Assembly (NCBI GenBank): GCA_902806575.1
Contig: CADCXD010000010.1
Location: 2,944,696 to 3,008,695 of the forward strand
Direction: 5' to 3'
Source of the DNA: Jackrogersella multiformis
Lineage: Eukaryota > Ascomycota > Sordariomycetes > Xylariales > Hypoxylaceae
DNA: 64,000 nt
Part shown: positions 11,571-22,932 of the stretch, one piece after another
How positions within the stretch are numbered: the first letter of the stretch is position 1
Layout: the number at the start of each line of letters is the position of its first letter
Program-made: the position numbers and the translations under genes
Notes under the pieces: model-generated
What the model saw: the letters and a program-made list of their open reading frames with translations, nothing else
Database searches by the model: none
Told to the model about the DNA's origin: nothing

Positions 11571-12718
11571 TGTCTACCTAGGTAGGTAGCTTGGGCCTGA
11601 CCTGCTTGCTTGCTGTCGTGCTTGTGCTCGTGCTCGTGTTGATTGTTGGGGGGGCGAGGGAACCGGTCAGATCAAACCCAGACCAGAGATCAGATCCAGA
11701 CCCAGACCAGACACGAGATTCAGAATTTCGATTCAGATTCGATCCAAATTTCAGATGAAAGATCAGGCGCGCGCCCGAGGCGGGTTTCCTTCCCGGCCGG
11801 CAGCGTCGGGTGAGATGAGACAAGTTTCTCACTCTTACTCCCACTCTCACTCTTTCTAAGCCGGTGGGATCTCCCATGCGCCTGTGCGTTTTTTGTGTGT
11901 CGCTATCGTTGGTCGCGGTGGACGGTGAGATTTTGATGTTCCCCCCCTTCGTATTGGCTAATGAGACCTCTAAGTTTTAGAAAAAGAAGAAAAGTGAAAA
12001 AAAAAGGAGGGGGAGGCGGGCCGGGCAGTCTCGGATAGTGATATGGGATATGGATCTGACTGGATACGACGATGACAGATGATGTGTTTGTTCCCGTCGG
12101 GTGGCCGTTTATTGTTTGTTACAACGAATTATTAGAGATACATTCATATATATGGTATTATATATGTATGTATTGCGTATTGCTAAGGGATGGAATGAAA
12201 CCACTCGAACAATATGCTATTAAATGAAAAGAATCAAGAGCGAATTGTAATATGTCGATATGTTAATAATGGAAGGATAAAATGTCAAGGTTACGGTTTG
12301 TTGACTCGTGGATTCTTTCTTTGCCTCATCATCGCGCGTTCCTGGCAGTTGAAGTCTAGCCCCAGTCTAAAAATGTGGCTAGTGTGGTCCGTGGCGCAGT
12401 CACCCCTGTTATCATAAGTACCTAGGTACCCAGGTCTATTACTTAAGCAGGTACCCAGGCACCGTAGGGATAGGTATTAGACGATCATTCGACGATACAA
12501 CACAACGATTCATTTCAAACCAAGTACAGACACGACTATAAAAATAAACGACTAAATAGGTTATTGTGTCAAATATAAGAACGATGATGGCGCCTTGGGC
12601 TAAAAACCATTTAAAATCATTTTTTTTCTACAACTTCGTAAAACCCCATGAATCGTTCAGCACTGAATTCCCTTCTCCCTTCTCGAACGTCGAATCATGA
12701 ACAACGCGTTCGGTCTCT
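11571..12718. other. Intergenic: SSN3 promoter and ARP2 3' flank
   Basis: No supported gene. Directly before the SSN3 ATG is a TACCTAGGTAGGTA motif (11577-11590), followed by purine/pyrimidine simple repeats such as CAGACCCAGACC (11680-11715) and CTCACTCT-type repeats (11820-11855). 12120-12660 is AT-rich and probably the ARP2 3' UTR and terminator region. Confidence 0.5.
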
Positions 12719-14050
12719 CTATCGCGGCCCAAGCTTTTCCAGGATCTTCGGCCCTTGCTCTTCCCACTCTTGTTGCGTAATCCACATGCTCTCCTTGTCT
12801 GCCATGATGTTGGCTAGCACTGCACCGCCCAAGAATACCATGTGTCGACGGCGAGGGGGATCCTCTATCCTCACCTTGAACTTGCTCAGGCGTTCGGGGT
12901 TGCCACCAAGTACACGAGTAAGCCATAATTGCTTGAGTTCCTTCTCCAGCCGTGACGGTAGGCCTGGGTACATGCTGCTACCGCCAGAGAGAACAACAGC
13001 TTTGAAGAGCGAGGAGCGGACGTCGACGTCGGCGGCCTGGATAGTGTTGAAGAGGAACTCCGCGATACCCGGCTGTTCGCAATCTACCAGGTGAGGTTGG
13101 AAGAGACACTCGGGAGCCTCGAACCGCTCGCTACCCACTCGGATCACGCGGCCGTCAGGCAGGGTGTAACTCTCCACCAGTACTGTTGTGTCCTCACTAA
13201 GACGCTTATCCAGTTCCAGGTCGTATGACACGTAGCAAAGTTTCTCCTTGATCTGCCGCACGGTTTCGAAGTCGGCCGTTCGGTTGAGGGCGTAGCCTCT
13301 TCGTAGAAGCAGGGCAATGAGGTTACGGGTTACGTCTCGACCGGCTACGTCAAGTCTTCGAGTAAGATGATTGAGGACGACGGACTCGTAGACGGGGACG
13401 ATATGCGTAACCCCGTCACCCGAGTCAACGACGACACCAGAGCTGAGGCCTAGCTTAATGTTAAATTTAGATGATCAAAAACCCAGGGTATTCGCTGTGT
13501 ACCTTGCGCATATAGGGCTAGCACAGCCTGGATAGCGACGTAGACGCCCCCGAAGCCGTAGCGTTCGAACATAACCTCGCACATCTGCTCTCGGTTCTTC
13601 AGGGGGTTCATAGGCGGTTCGGTGAGTAAGATCTTGCGACCTTTCGGGTCAATCTTCATCTTCTCGAAGAATGTGTAATCCCAAAGGTGCTGCATGTCGT
13701 CCCACTTCTTGACGATACCGTTCTCCATCGGGTAGGAGATCTGAAGCATGGTCCGCGCCGCTGCCGCCTCGTCACCGCACATGATGTCCTTAAGAAGGAT
13801 GTCATTATCGCTGTTCTTCTCTTCCGTTCGTAGGATCGGTCGGCCGATAATGGAAGGATATTGAAATTCGGGGAAGTTTTGGGCGGCGTATCCGACTTTT
13901 AGGAAACCGGTACCTCCATCGAGAACTAATTTGAAGTATTAGACATGCATACATACATACGTACGCACGTACAACTATTTTTTACCTAAGATAGCTTAGC
14001 ATAAGGAATAGAGTAACAGGTTACTGACCGATGGGAGGAGGAGCAGCCAT
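12719..14050 (-). CDS. ARP2: Actin-related protein 2 (Arp2/3 complex)
   Basis: Three exons, 14050-14029, 13925-13503 and 13449-12719, with introns of 103 and 53 bp, coding for 391 aa, the standard ARP2 length. The first exon is only 22 bp (MAAPPPI) and joins to VLDGGTGFLKVGYA, the phosphate-1 loop. GVVVDSGDGVTHIVPVYE is the phosphate-2 motif, and VVLSGGSSMYPGLPSRLEKE and KVRIEDPPRRRHMVFLGGAV are ARP2 signatures. With ARP3 it forms the nucleating pair of the Arp2/3 complex, which builds branched actin for endocytic patches at the cell cortex. Divergent from the racemase gene. Confidence 0.96.
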
Positions 14051-14765
14051 GGTTTCAGCAAACCCTTTATTGGTAAAGGGTTAAGCCGTACAATGTCTAG
14101 CTAGAGAGTATTTTCGGGGTAGACTGAGGTGGAATGGTGTAGGCGGCAGGTGGACGAGGCTCCAGGGCTGCTCGAAGCTCGGATGGCGGGGTTGGTTGTT
14201 GGTTGTTAGTGTAGTTTTTGGAGTTTGGAGTTTGGAGTAGAGGCGTTCGTCAGTTTAATAAATCACCTAGAAATTAATGGGCAACCTAGAACCTTAACCC
14301 AAAGTAGCCAGGTAGCCAAGTAACCATTGAGGCTGAGACTGACTGACTGTGACGTTGTCATTGTGGCTCACTACCCCACTATCTACATACTTATGTACAT
14401 ATAGGTACCCACCTACATAAGGTATACATAATGTACCTAGGTACCTAAGATAATATATATTGTCAGGTGACACCCCTCATTGACAACTGCCACCCCGCCA
14501 AAGGCAGCTAAGCTCGTGATGTTAAATGTAGATATACGTACCTACATAGGTATGTAGAGAAGATACCTAGGTAGCTTTGGTTAAGGGGAGAAGTAATTTT
14601 CTAGTCTAGTCTGCTAGTTCTTCTAGATGCACTAGATTTTCCGTTATTAAAACCCGAACTTCATGTCGTCAAGTTGGTAGTTCTTAATGCCTCCCTAAAG
14701 CACACCTACTTCCGTACAAGATCAATAAGTCATAGGCACCTAGCTAGGTAATCACTATAGCCAAC
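14051..14765. promoter_or_regulatory. Divergent promoter of ARP2 and the racemase gene
   Basis: 715 bp with no gene. TACCTAGGTA-type motifs occur at about 14404-14450 and 14560-14575, separated by AT-rich DNA. Confidence 0.5.
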
Positions 14766-15708
14766 ATGGGGACTGAACTCGTTCGAGGCAAAACGACCAA
14801 GATCCTCGTCTTGAATCCTAACTCATCCAAGGCCATGACGGGTGGTATGAAGAATGTTATCGATTCTATAAGCCTACCATATGTGCGTCGAGATACACCC
14901 CCGCCCCTTTTCATCAAGTCATATACTCTCTATATCTTTTAGAATACCCGGGTCATCCATTTCCTTTACCTTTTACCTAGTAAGTTGTGAGTATATAACA
15001 CAAGCTTACCTACCCCTCCACCGGTCCTAGTCAATCGAGATCCACACTTATACGGCGCCGTCAACAGCGCCGGCCAGCATCAACGACGGGGCGGACCTGG
15101 AGCAGAGTACCAAAGCCGTACTCGATAACATAAAGGAGTCCTACGCCTCGGGCCTGGACTACGACGGTGTCGTGATCGCGTGCTACAGCGTACACCCGCT
15201 CGTAACCACTTTGAAATGTTCTCCGGTAGACATTCCCAAGTCCGTCACTGGCATCTTCGAGGCCAGCATCCTAGCCGCGCTGTCCCTCCTCGGGCTTGAC
15301 GAGACCTGGGGCATCGTCACAACGGGCAAGTGGTGGGAAAAGCACCTTACGGACGGCGTGAAGGACTTCCTCGGCGCCGCCGCCACAGACTCCAATTCCA
15401 AGTTTATGGGAGTTGAGTCCACGGGTCTAAACGCATCCGACTTCCACAATGGCGTCGACCCCGCCGTCGTGGTGCGGAAACTTAAGGAAGCCACAAAACG
15501 GCTTCTCTCCAAGTCGACCGTCAAATGTATCGTGATGGGATGTGCGGGAATGGCTGGATTAGAGGCGATAATCCGGAGCGCTGCTGACGAGGAAAGGGGA
15601 GGTGAATTTGCGTACTCTGAGCTACATGTGATAGACGGCGTCAGGGCGGGCATAATGCAAGTTGAGCAGATGATCACGTATCAGAGACTGCTACCTGGAA
15701 AGCCATGA
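14766..15708 (+). CDS. Asp/Glu/hydantoin racemase family protein (DCG1-like)
   Basis: Exons 14766-14882 and 15031-15708 with a 148-bp intron (GTGCGT donor, CCTAG acceptor), 264 aa. N-terminal ILVLNPNSSKAMT is the family's first strand and substrate loop. The two catalytic cysteines are in VIACYSVHP and in CIVMGCAGMAGL. These enzymes use a two-cysteine, cofactor-independent mechanism on amino acids or hydantoins. DCG1 of yeast belongs to the same family and is expressed with nitrogen-catabolite genes, but the substrate of this protein cannot be read from sequence. It converges on the MFS gene with only 85 bp between the two stop codons. Confidence 0.88.
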
Positions 15709-15793
15709 TGACCTTGTAGACAGGTCAAATTTACTATGTAACATTAAATCATTCTTAAAAGGGCATAGGCAGTTTCCAAACATAACATTCTAA

Positions 15794-17463
15794 TCAATCG
15801 AGCCGCCTTGTACGGCCCCACACCTCATCCACATCCTTCTTCCCCTTAGTCTCGGGGACTCGCCAGAGCACGAACAGTCCGCATAGACCAGCCAGGATAG
15901 TGAAGATAAAATATACCCAGCCCGCACCCCCGAACCGCTCGTTCAGAGCGACGTTAATGATGGGGAAGAACTGGGCTACCAAGAAAGTAGCAATGTAGTT
16001 GGCGCCCAGGCAGGCGGACTGAGTCGCTCCGACGGCCTCCTGCCCGACGAGCTCAGACGCGAGGATGAAAGGGACCGGTCCCAACCCGACGGCAAAGAAT
16101 GCCACGAAGAAAAGAACCGTCACGGCCGAGAGGATCTTGGCTTCGAATAGAATGGACAACGCGAGCGCCAGCGCGCTTGCTCCCTGACCGAAGATGGAGA
16201 GGAGGAGGCAGGTCTTCCTCCCGAACTTATCCGGAAGCGGAGAGCATGCGATGGTAGTAATTAGGTTGATGGCCGAGATCATGATCGTCAACAGCGCGGA
16301 GTTCATTGGCAAGAGATCCCTCAGGAGCGATACGGAATACATGATGATGGAGTTGATGCCGCATAGCTGCTGGGCACACATGACACCGACGGCTGCTATG
16401 AGAGCAGGGCGATATATGGGGTCCTTAACAACCTCCAGGAAGCCGACCTGTCCATTATTCTTCCCATCAGCCTTGCTGTTAGTCGATCCTCTCCTGGAAC
16501 CTGTGACTGGATCGCCGAGCAGGCCCTCCTCTTCTGGCGACACCGCAGAGCCATCCCACGTCACGGTCTCTTCCCCAATATCATAGTGATTTCCACGTAT
16601 TCTCTGCAGTATCCGCTTCGCTTGTGTAACGCTCTCATTCGCCGCCAACCAAGCCGGGCTCTCCGGCAGCAGCAGGAGTCCGAACCCCTGGACTGCACCG
16701 ATGATAATACCGGCGCCCAGAATCCACCTCCACGCGGACCCGTAGCTTAGGAAGTAACCCATTGTCTGCGTGACCAGAATTCCGACGTTGATGCTAACCT
16801 GGGTCATGGCGCCGAAGATACCACGCTCTCGCGGCGGGGCCACTTCGCTGATGTAGATGGGCACGATGACAGTCGCAGCACCGGCGCCCACGCCCGAGAA
16901 CACGCGGCCAACGGCCAACATAGTGACGGATGCACCCAGGGTCTCAACAATGGAACCGACGATATAGAATAGGCTAGTCAGCCGCATGGCCAACAGACGG
17001 CCCTTCGCGGAGGCTATGGGACCACTCCCCAACGCACCGACCAGCCCACCCAACGTGAACATGCTCGATACGACAGCAAATTGGGCATCGTCCATAGAGA
17101 TACAGTCGGGTAGCGCGGACGATGTAACCACTTTATTTTCAGACGAGGACGACACCGACATTGACGATAGGACGGAGGAGAGTCGTGCTGACAAGGACTG
17201 ATGCTTAAACCGGCAGGAAATGACATCTTGAGGGGCGTTGAGTTCGGCCTAGATGTGCGTAAATTAGGTTGTTAGATGAGTATTAATAGAAGGGTTATAG
17301 TATATTAATGTCCACAAAGAGGCTATGGAGCGCCTCTGGTATCAGGCAGACTTACAAGATGTAAGCCGAACTGTAGCGGCCCTAGAGTGCTGATGGCGAT
17401 CAAGAGGATGAGATACGGCGACACATCTCGGATGGATTGCCGTAACCCGGAGGACGACGACAT
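15794..17463 (-). CDS. MFS sugar-porter family transporter, VPS73/YBR241C-like
   Basis: Two exons, 17463-17356 and 17248-15794, with a 107-bp intron, giving 520 aa. Exon 1 encodes the first membrane helix (YLILLIAISTLGPLQFG). Splicing yields HLAELNAPQDVISC, a signature of the VPS73-like subgroup. Twelve membrane segments are expected. Sugar-porter motifs visible are GRVFSGVGAGA, PESPAWL (a variant of PESPRWL), DKFGRK and PETKGK. The central loop carries a Ser/acidic stretch (PVTGSRRGSTNSKADG). In yeast the closest relatives sit in vacuolar membranes and their substrate is unsettled, so the substrate here is left open. It lies tail to tail with the racemase gene. Confidence 0.9.
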
Positions 17464-18346
17464 GCTCGGAATCGATTGGTCTAATGACTACATGGGGTTG
17501 TCGAATATATAAAATATGGGAGGGAAAGGAGGAGGAAGAAGAAGAAGAAGAAGAAGTTACGATTTAAAACACAATCCGACTCCGGGAGTTACACACAGAT
17601 GGAGCTACGTAGCTGCATTATTGCGGGCGTCATAGTTGCCGGGGCATGAGCGGACCAATTGCAGACACCTGCATCGCAGCTACTATCACGGTTTTAGTGC
17701 TTATTATTGCTTATAAGGAATCCTTCAGAAATGATAATATCAATATTCAAGTATCCGAATAATTTTAATAATGTTCACGCTGCGGCCAGCTCTACCTACC
17801 TAGGACCTATGTAGGTATCTTAACATTAGCCATTCTTTTTATTCTGGTATTGCATATTACCTTTTTATTCATTGAAAAAGGATGAGTTGTGTCGTCCTCT
17901 AATACGAAGCTGGCCGAGTCGATTATAGAACCCTTGAAAAGCATCATCCCAATCGTGCTAATTGATAGGATGAGGTCCATAAGATAAATACAGCATGTTA
18001 CTACATAGGTAGGTATACGTTGCTATGTCCAAATTAGATATTTGGATAACATTATATTCACCTGGCCTCGACATATTCCCCGGTAGTCCATGTGTATGTC
18101 CTTCAGTACTAACCAGATAAACTCCCCGGCGTGTATATCCCTGCGCTGCCCGTCCCAAGACTGCACTCCCTAAGGCTCGTGGTATGCCGGTAGTCCATAA
18201 TCAGGGAGGCAGAATCCATGGCAAGGAATCGGTAGGAAAGGGGGATTCCTATAATTCCGCCTTAACCGCCCAAGCCACAGTAGAATATCGATCTGGATGC
18301 CATTGTCAAACAACCACTACACCAATTCCATATTAGCTCATCAGGA
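17464..18346. other. Intergenic, no gene seen
   Basis: 883 bp. Holds a (GAA)n trinucleotide repeat (17529-17557) close to the MFS start codon, a CCTAGG motif at about 17798 and AT-rich sequence. No coding signal seen. Confidence 0.5.
17529..17557. repeat. (GAA)n microsatellite
   Basis: GGAGGA followed by seven GAA units and GTT, about 70 bp upstream of the MFS transporter ATG. Confidence 0.9.
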
Positions 18347-19396
18347 TCATAAGTTGAAACTTCGGAGGCCTATATCATGAACAAAAATATACGATATTGG
18401 TGCGTGTAGTTCGAAACATAGACTCACAGGGCCTCTATGACCGGGAGTGTGGCATGCCGGATGGATCCTTAGGTTTAACTCTCGGGGGTTACTTAGCATA
18501 GACCGGCGACGCGTGAGATAGTCCTCGTCCTTCAAATCATCCGGATGGAGAACCTCGTAGATGGAAAATCGGGTGTCTAACCGAGTCTCCGGCGCAAGGG
18601 GCATCTGTGGCGGCCAGAAAACCTCTGTTAACATATAATTCACTTTATGATGCGGGCCTTCGACAGAGGAGCTTGGTGCGTCGTCCTGGGCTGTCTTGTA
18701 CCATGGGAGGAAGCAGCTTGAATGCCGCGACAGTATGAGCTGCATGCCGTCCCAGTCTTCTTTCAAAAAGGCCTTAGGGCCCGAAGGACGTCTCGCCAAT
18801 CGATACCGGGAGCTCTGTTTCTCAGGGGAGCCTACGATGATGGTCAGGGTCTCGAGCGGCTGATCTTGATCTAGGACAGCCAAGGCTAGGATCTCCATCT
18901 GGGTATGCATCGATATTTCGAGCTCGAAGGTGACATGCCTCACCGACAAGGACGTTGCTAGAAATAACGGACACGGCTGCTCGCTGTCACCGGTGCCCCA
19001 GCGATTTGGTTCCGTCCACTCCAGCACGTCACACTCCGGATTAAACCACGAGATTTTGGAGCTATCGCACATAGTATTAAGTACGCCGTCGTCCACCACA
19101 GAGGCTCCGACAGACTGCTTCACGACGTCCCTGCTAAGCCGAAGTGGCTTGTAACTCTTCATTATCTCGTGCCGCGCCTCATGGTTAACCCGTCCTACGG
19201 GCGGAACAAGAGGCATCTGGCCGTCAGGTACGACACGATAATGAACCTGCATCCAATCTGCTTCGGCCGCAGAGTTCCACGCATCAAGGTCCAATTTAAG
19301 CCTCGTCGGGACTATGCGACGCGGGATGCTAAAGTGCCATATCTTGCAGCGAATCTCGGCGGGTAGGAGGCGAAACTGAGGGAACGAGGGTTCCAT
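18347..19396 (-). CDS. 2EXR domain protein, F-box-like
   Basis: Single exon of 349 aa from the ATG at 19396. The N-terminus MEPSFPQFRLLPAEIRCKIW followed by a Pro/Arg segment is the 2EXR signature, a fungal family resembling F-box starts (FxxFxxLPxEIRxxIW). After it, VPPVGRVNHEARHEIMKSY matches the conserved block in which these proteins recall F-box/LRR relatives. The rest is poorly conserved. The family is strongly expanded in Pezizomycotina and has no settled role, so no function is proposed. Confidence 0.8.
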   Translation of the reverse strand: MEPSFPQFRLLPAEIRCKIWHFSIPRRIVPTRLKLDLDAWNSAAEADWMQVHYRVVPDGQMPLVPPVGRVNHEARHEIMKSYKPLRLSRDVVKQSVGASVVDDGVLNTMCDSSKISWFNPECDVLEWTEPNRWGTGDSEQPCPLFLATSLSVRHVTFELEISMHTQMEILALAVLDQDQPLETLTIIVGSPEKQSSRYRLARRPSGPKAFLKEDWDGMQLILSRHSSCFLPWYKTAQDDAPSSSVEGPHHKVNYMLTEVFWPPQMPLAPETRLDTRFSIYEVLHPDDLKDEDYLTRRRSMLSNPRELNLRIHPACHTPGHRGPVSLCFELHAPISYIFVHDIGLRSFNL

Positions 19397-19881
19397 TGTG
19401 AAGAAAAATACTAAACCTGCCACTTAACTTTAGGTAGGCATCTATAAAAGTCTTCCATTCACTTTGTGCACAAATTTGATTTACTATGGCGGTCGGTAAA
19501 TTTTTGTTATTTTCAATTGGTCTCCCCAGCCAATCAACATCAGTTCTCCAATGATTCTACTGGGGCCTTATAAGAAGAGGCGATGAGAAAGATAGGGGTA
19601 TATTAGAAGGTACGGGTGAACGATAGGGTACGTAGAAACTTGCGTAAATCAAGGGATTCAGTGTTTCGTAAGCGTTTGTTTGAATATCAACTAAACCCTA
19701 GCCACAGTCCGACTCTGTTCGTGTAAACTAACCCGGCCTAATACTACGTCGTCCGATTGACATAGTCCTATCGACACCTATAGCAGGCAATTTTTGATGA
19801 CCTCCAACCAAGCCAGTTACGCCATTTATCGCCTACTCCTGCAAATTCCGAATGATGAATATACATGTGATCGTGTTCCAC
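19397..19881. other. Intergenic between 2EXR gene and RPA43
   Basis: 485 bp containing the 2EXR promoter and the RPA43 3' flank. No gene or repeat seen. Confidence 0.5.
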
Positions 19882-21324
19882 CTACTCGGTGTCACTCCCA
19901 GGACGACTTGCCACCTGCACGGGAGCACGTTGGGCCTCATTATCTTCGGCTTCGTTTACACCGAACTTAGTCATGCTGAACTCCGGCAATCGTTTGTGAT
20001 CTTTACGCAAGACACCTCCGTGCCTGAGTCTGCGCCGTCTCAAGACTTCCATCTCCTTGGCGTATTTGGCCTTCTCTTCTTCCTCGTTCAGCATCGTGCC
20101 TTCGATACTTAGATATCCATAGTCACCGCTGACACCAACTTCGTAATGCTTGATCCGAAAGTAGATCTTGGCCCCTCCACGTATCCTCGTCCCGTTCTCG
20201 TCTGCCCAATAACCCGTAGTGTGTATTTGAGTGTTGTCGTTATCAGGATCGTCGAAGGGATCAGGGGTGGGCAGCTTGGCTTCCTCGGCTGTCTTCTCTC
20301 TGTCGCTATCACTTTTGTTGCTCTTGCCTTTGCCCCTGCCCTCCCCCTTGGATAGTAGATCAACCCAACGCCAACCGTGGGGTAATCGTCCAGCTTCGAT
20401 GGAGGCATTGAACATGTCCCAGCAGACAACACCGACATGACCCTCGCCTTGTAGGTTCACTATACCTTCCATCCACGCACCCCTGGTCGGACGGAATACG
20501 TCTACATCGACCGTCAACCATCCGAAGGTCACTGCGTACTCATTGATAGACTCAAGTAGAACGACGTCTTCTATCGGGCTTTCTTCAGTCAGGGCTCCTT
20601 TGCCCGGTGCCTCTCCAACTCGGAGGTTTCGATATGCCAACAAAACACCGCGAAAGCTAGGCACGTATCGATTAAGGAGAGGTCTTAGATGCTGATCCGC
20701 GAAACCTTCTATCGGCTCAATGAGGCCGGAAGGGAATAATGAGAGGTACTGGGAAACGGTTTGCGTGAAAAATGGATATCCTCTGCCGGCTGGCTTCTGT
20801 CCGAATTCCTCGGAACTAGGAGTCTCAGCTGGCGCCGAGTCGATGTCCATAGAATCCGGGTCAGGGGCTTCTTCCCGGTTGACTGCCTCTGATTGCTCCT
20901 GGCTATTAGGTATAACTGTCTCAGTAACTTCGGTCTTGTTATGTTTTGTCCTGCGGTCTTTTGACTTTTTCTTCTCTTTCTTCGATGTACTGCCATCTGC
21001 GGCGCCGTCTTGCGCCATATGATCCACATCCGTCTTATCTGTAGCATGACCTTCATGTTTCCGTCGCTTTTTCTTCCCCGTCTTGCTGGGTTTGCCATTC
21101 GCCTCGGTCTCGGCCTCTGGTACGGGTGCCTCAGGTAGTTTAGGACTTATATGAGCTGAAGCTTCTGGTTTGGTGATAAAAGCATTGCCGCTGCGTTTCG
21201 ATTTTTTGTGTTTCCGCTCGCTACCCTCGGTATCATCGGTCTCACGGTGTCGCTTGTGCTTCTTATGCGACTTGTTCTTCTTTTCAGAGAGCGGCAAAGA
21301 TGCTGAAGTCAGCTCGTCTGCCAT
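19882..21324 (-). CDS. RPA43: RNA polymerase I subunit RPA43
   Basis: Single-exon 480-aa protein from the ATG at 21324 (MADELTSASL). Residues 1 to about 180 are a Lys/Glu/Ser-rich disordered leader with several basic clusters (KKHKRHRE, KHKKSKRS, KKKRRKHEG). The folded part starts near FFTQTVSQYLSLFP and includes RPLLNRYVPSFRGVLLAYRN (tip domain), then an OB-fold segment with GWLTVDVDVFRPTRGAWMEG and GHVGVVCWDMFNASIEAGRLP, closing with GYWADENGTRI. In the nucleolus RPA43 with RPA14 forms the Pol I stalk and contacts Rrn3 for rDNA transcription. It is longer than yeast RPA43 (326 aa) because of the leader and inserts, as usual in filamentous fungi. Confidence 0.88.
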   Translation of the reverse strand: MADELTSASLPLSEKKNKSHKKHKRHRETDDTEGSERKHKKSKRSGNAFITKPEASAHISPKLPEAPVPEAETEANGKPSKTGKKKRRKHEGHATDKTDVDHMAQDGAADGSTSKKEKKKSKDRRTKHNKTEVTETVIPNSQEQSEAVNREEAPDPDSMDIDSAPAETPSSEEFGQKPAGRGYPFFTQTVSQYLSLFPSGLIEPIEGFADQHLRPLLNRYVPSFRGVLLAYRNLRVGEAPGKGALTEESPIEDVVLLESINEYAVTFGWLTVDVDVFRPTRGAWMEGIVNLQGEGHVGVVCWDMFNASIEAGRLPHGWRWVDLLSKGEGRGKGKSNKSDSDREKTAEEAKLPTPDPFDDPDNDNTQIHTTGYWADENGTRIRGGAKIYFRIKHYEVGVSGDYGYLSIEGTMLNEEEEKAKYAKEMEVLRRRRLRHGGVLRKDHKRLPEFSMTKFGVNEAEDNEAQRAPVQVASRPGSDTE

Positions 21325-21901
21325 TTTATGTGACAGGCAAGGCCGAATGGGTAGTGAATTCAAATTTGGGTTGTATCCTATGAATGGTTCGTCGAGAGGC
21401 TGAAAAGAAAATAGCGAAGAAGGAGAAAAAAAAAAAAAGATATATTTAGAATGCAACTATGCGTCGGCATCTAATTGAAAATCCCCGATAGTAAATTTTT
21501 TAATAGCTGTCGGTTTGTTATCGATACGGAGCCAACTACATATGTACCTAAGATACGTAGGTACTGTGGGGCGGTTATGTAATCAAGAGTATTAAGTGAG
21601 ATTTTGAGTGTTTTAGGTTGAGAGAAAACCTACACAAGACAACAACCATTTATCCTCATCCTACAGTACCTAGGTAGCCCGCGGGGTATCCCGACTTTAC
21701 ATAGATCATATAAGTGCATAAAACAGTTTGGTGCAAACATATCTACACTACAGATTACACTAGGTAGAGATATTCACTTATGAGGTATTCATACTCCCAT
21801 CATATTGTCTTCACTGCCATCGTATTACCTTCGCAGGAGTCCATTTCCACCTACCTACCATAGGAATATCTAGGTACTTATCTAGGTATGTAGGCACACT
21901 A
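21325..21901. other. Intergenic between RPA43 and the NmrA-like gene
   Basis: 577 bp containing the RPA43 promoter. An A/T homopolymer block at 21425-21438 and TACCTAGGTA-type motifs at about 21545-21565, 21664-21680 and 21865-21890 are present. No gene seen. Confidence 0.5.
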
Positions 21902-22932
21902 CTAATATCCTTCCCCATTGACAGCTCTCCTCACAACGGCGCTGAGTGGCTCCATGTCTCCCGGCGTGAGGCCCAATACCTCATTGTCCGTCTTGTCATA
22001 CAATGTGCCGCCCTCAGCCCAGATGCGCCTCAACGTATATACTGTTGCGTATGGGTTGTTGGCATCCCATTTCTCCTTCTCGACTTCTCGTAGCCTCTGA
22101 TTTGGTGTGTGGTCGACCGTCCACTTCGTCCCAGTCTGCCTCTCAAACTCTGCCACGATAGCGTTGGGGGTCGTAACGTACGATTGGACTTTAAGAACCT
22201 TTCCTATCGACGCCTCGGGATGTCTTAAAGCTGCAACCACGAGCTTACCAACGCTGTGCGGATGTTAGTAGAATTATACGAGTGCCGGTTGCTATTTTGT
22301 ACCATGTAGGGGTAGTAAGCTTACTCTGGCATGCTGGTGACTCCGACCTTTTCATCTCCGCTCTCAACGACTACTGCCCTCTTCGACTTCACATCGTAGC
22401 CTCCGGCATCTTCGGCTCCTAGCACCATCGACAAGAACATATCGACGTATGGACCAGTGACGACATAGGTACACTTAACCCTCTTCACCTGGTTACGGAT
22501 GAACTCTCGTACCCTGAGTTTGTTCTGGTGCGGCTTCTCATCCTTGCTCGAGTCGTCGTATTCGATGTCCGTACCATACTCGCTAGGGAAAAACCACTGC
22601 ACGTCCTTGCTTTCTTCCGCAAGTTTGAGTAGCTCAATCTGGCTGGCCAGCGCATTTCTTCCTAGGCATGAAATAACCGTATCTATACCACTGTAGGCGT
22701 TTCTGACGGCATCGGCATTGTTGAGGTCACCCGTAATGATTGAGACTCCCTGGGACTTCCATGAGGATAACAAGGCCTGCTTGCTGGGGCTAGATGCTGT
22801 GGCTTGTGATGTGAATATGGAAATCTGCTGGGCGACACGGGGTTCCGTAGATGCTACGGCATTGGTAATGTATTTACCAATAGTCCCCGTTGCCCCGATA
22901 ATGAGGATCTTAGATGGAAGTTGGGTAGCCAT
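21902..22932 (-). CDS. NmrA-like / isoflavone reductase-like NAD(P)-binding protein
   Basis: Exons 22932-22325 and 22253-21902 with a 71-bp intron (GTAAGC donor, CACAG acceptor), 319 aa. KILIIGATGTIGKYI is the Rossmann dinucleotide motif GxxGxxG of atypical short-chain dehydrogenases. GIDTVISCLGRNAL and QWFFPSEYGTDIEY are the second and third family blocks. FFPSEYG is typical of the isoflavone-reductase/NmrA group. Members either reduce phenylpropanoid-like compounds or act as redox sensors, and this sequence does not decide between them. The ATG at 22932 is chosen because the Rossmann strand begins eight residues later. Confidence 0.87.

Noticed and set aside
11578..11877. 99-residue frame in the SSN3 promoter
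   Set aside because: Made of simple-sequence repeats (CAGACC, CTCACT) translated into Arg/Val and Ser/Thr patterns; no protein-like composition.
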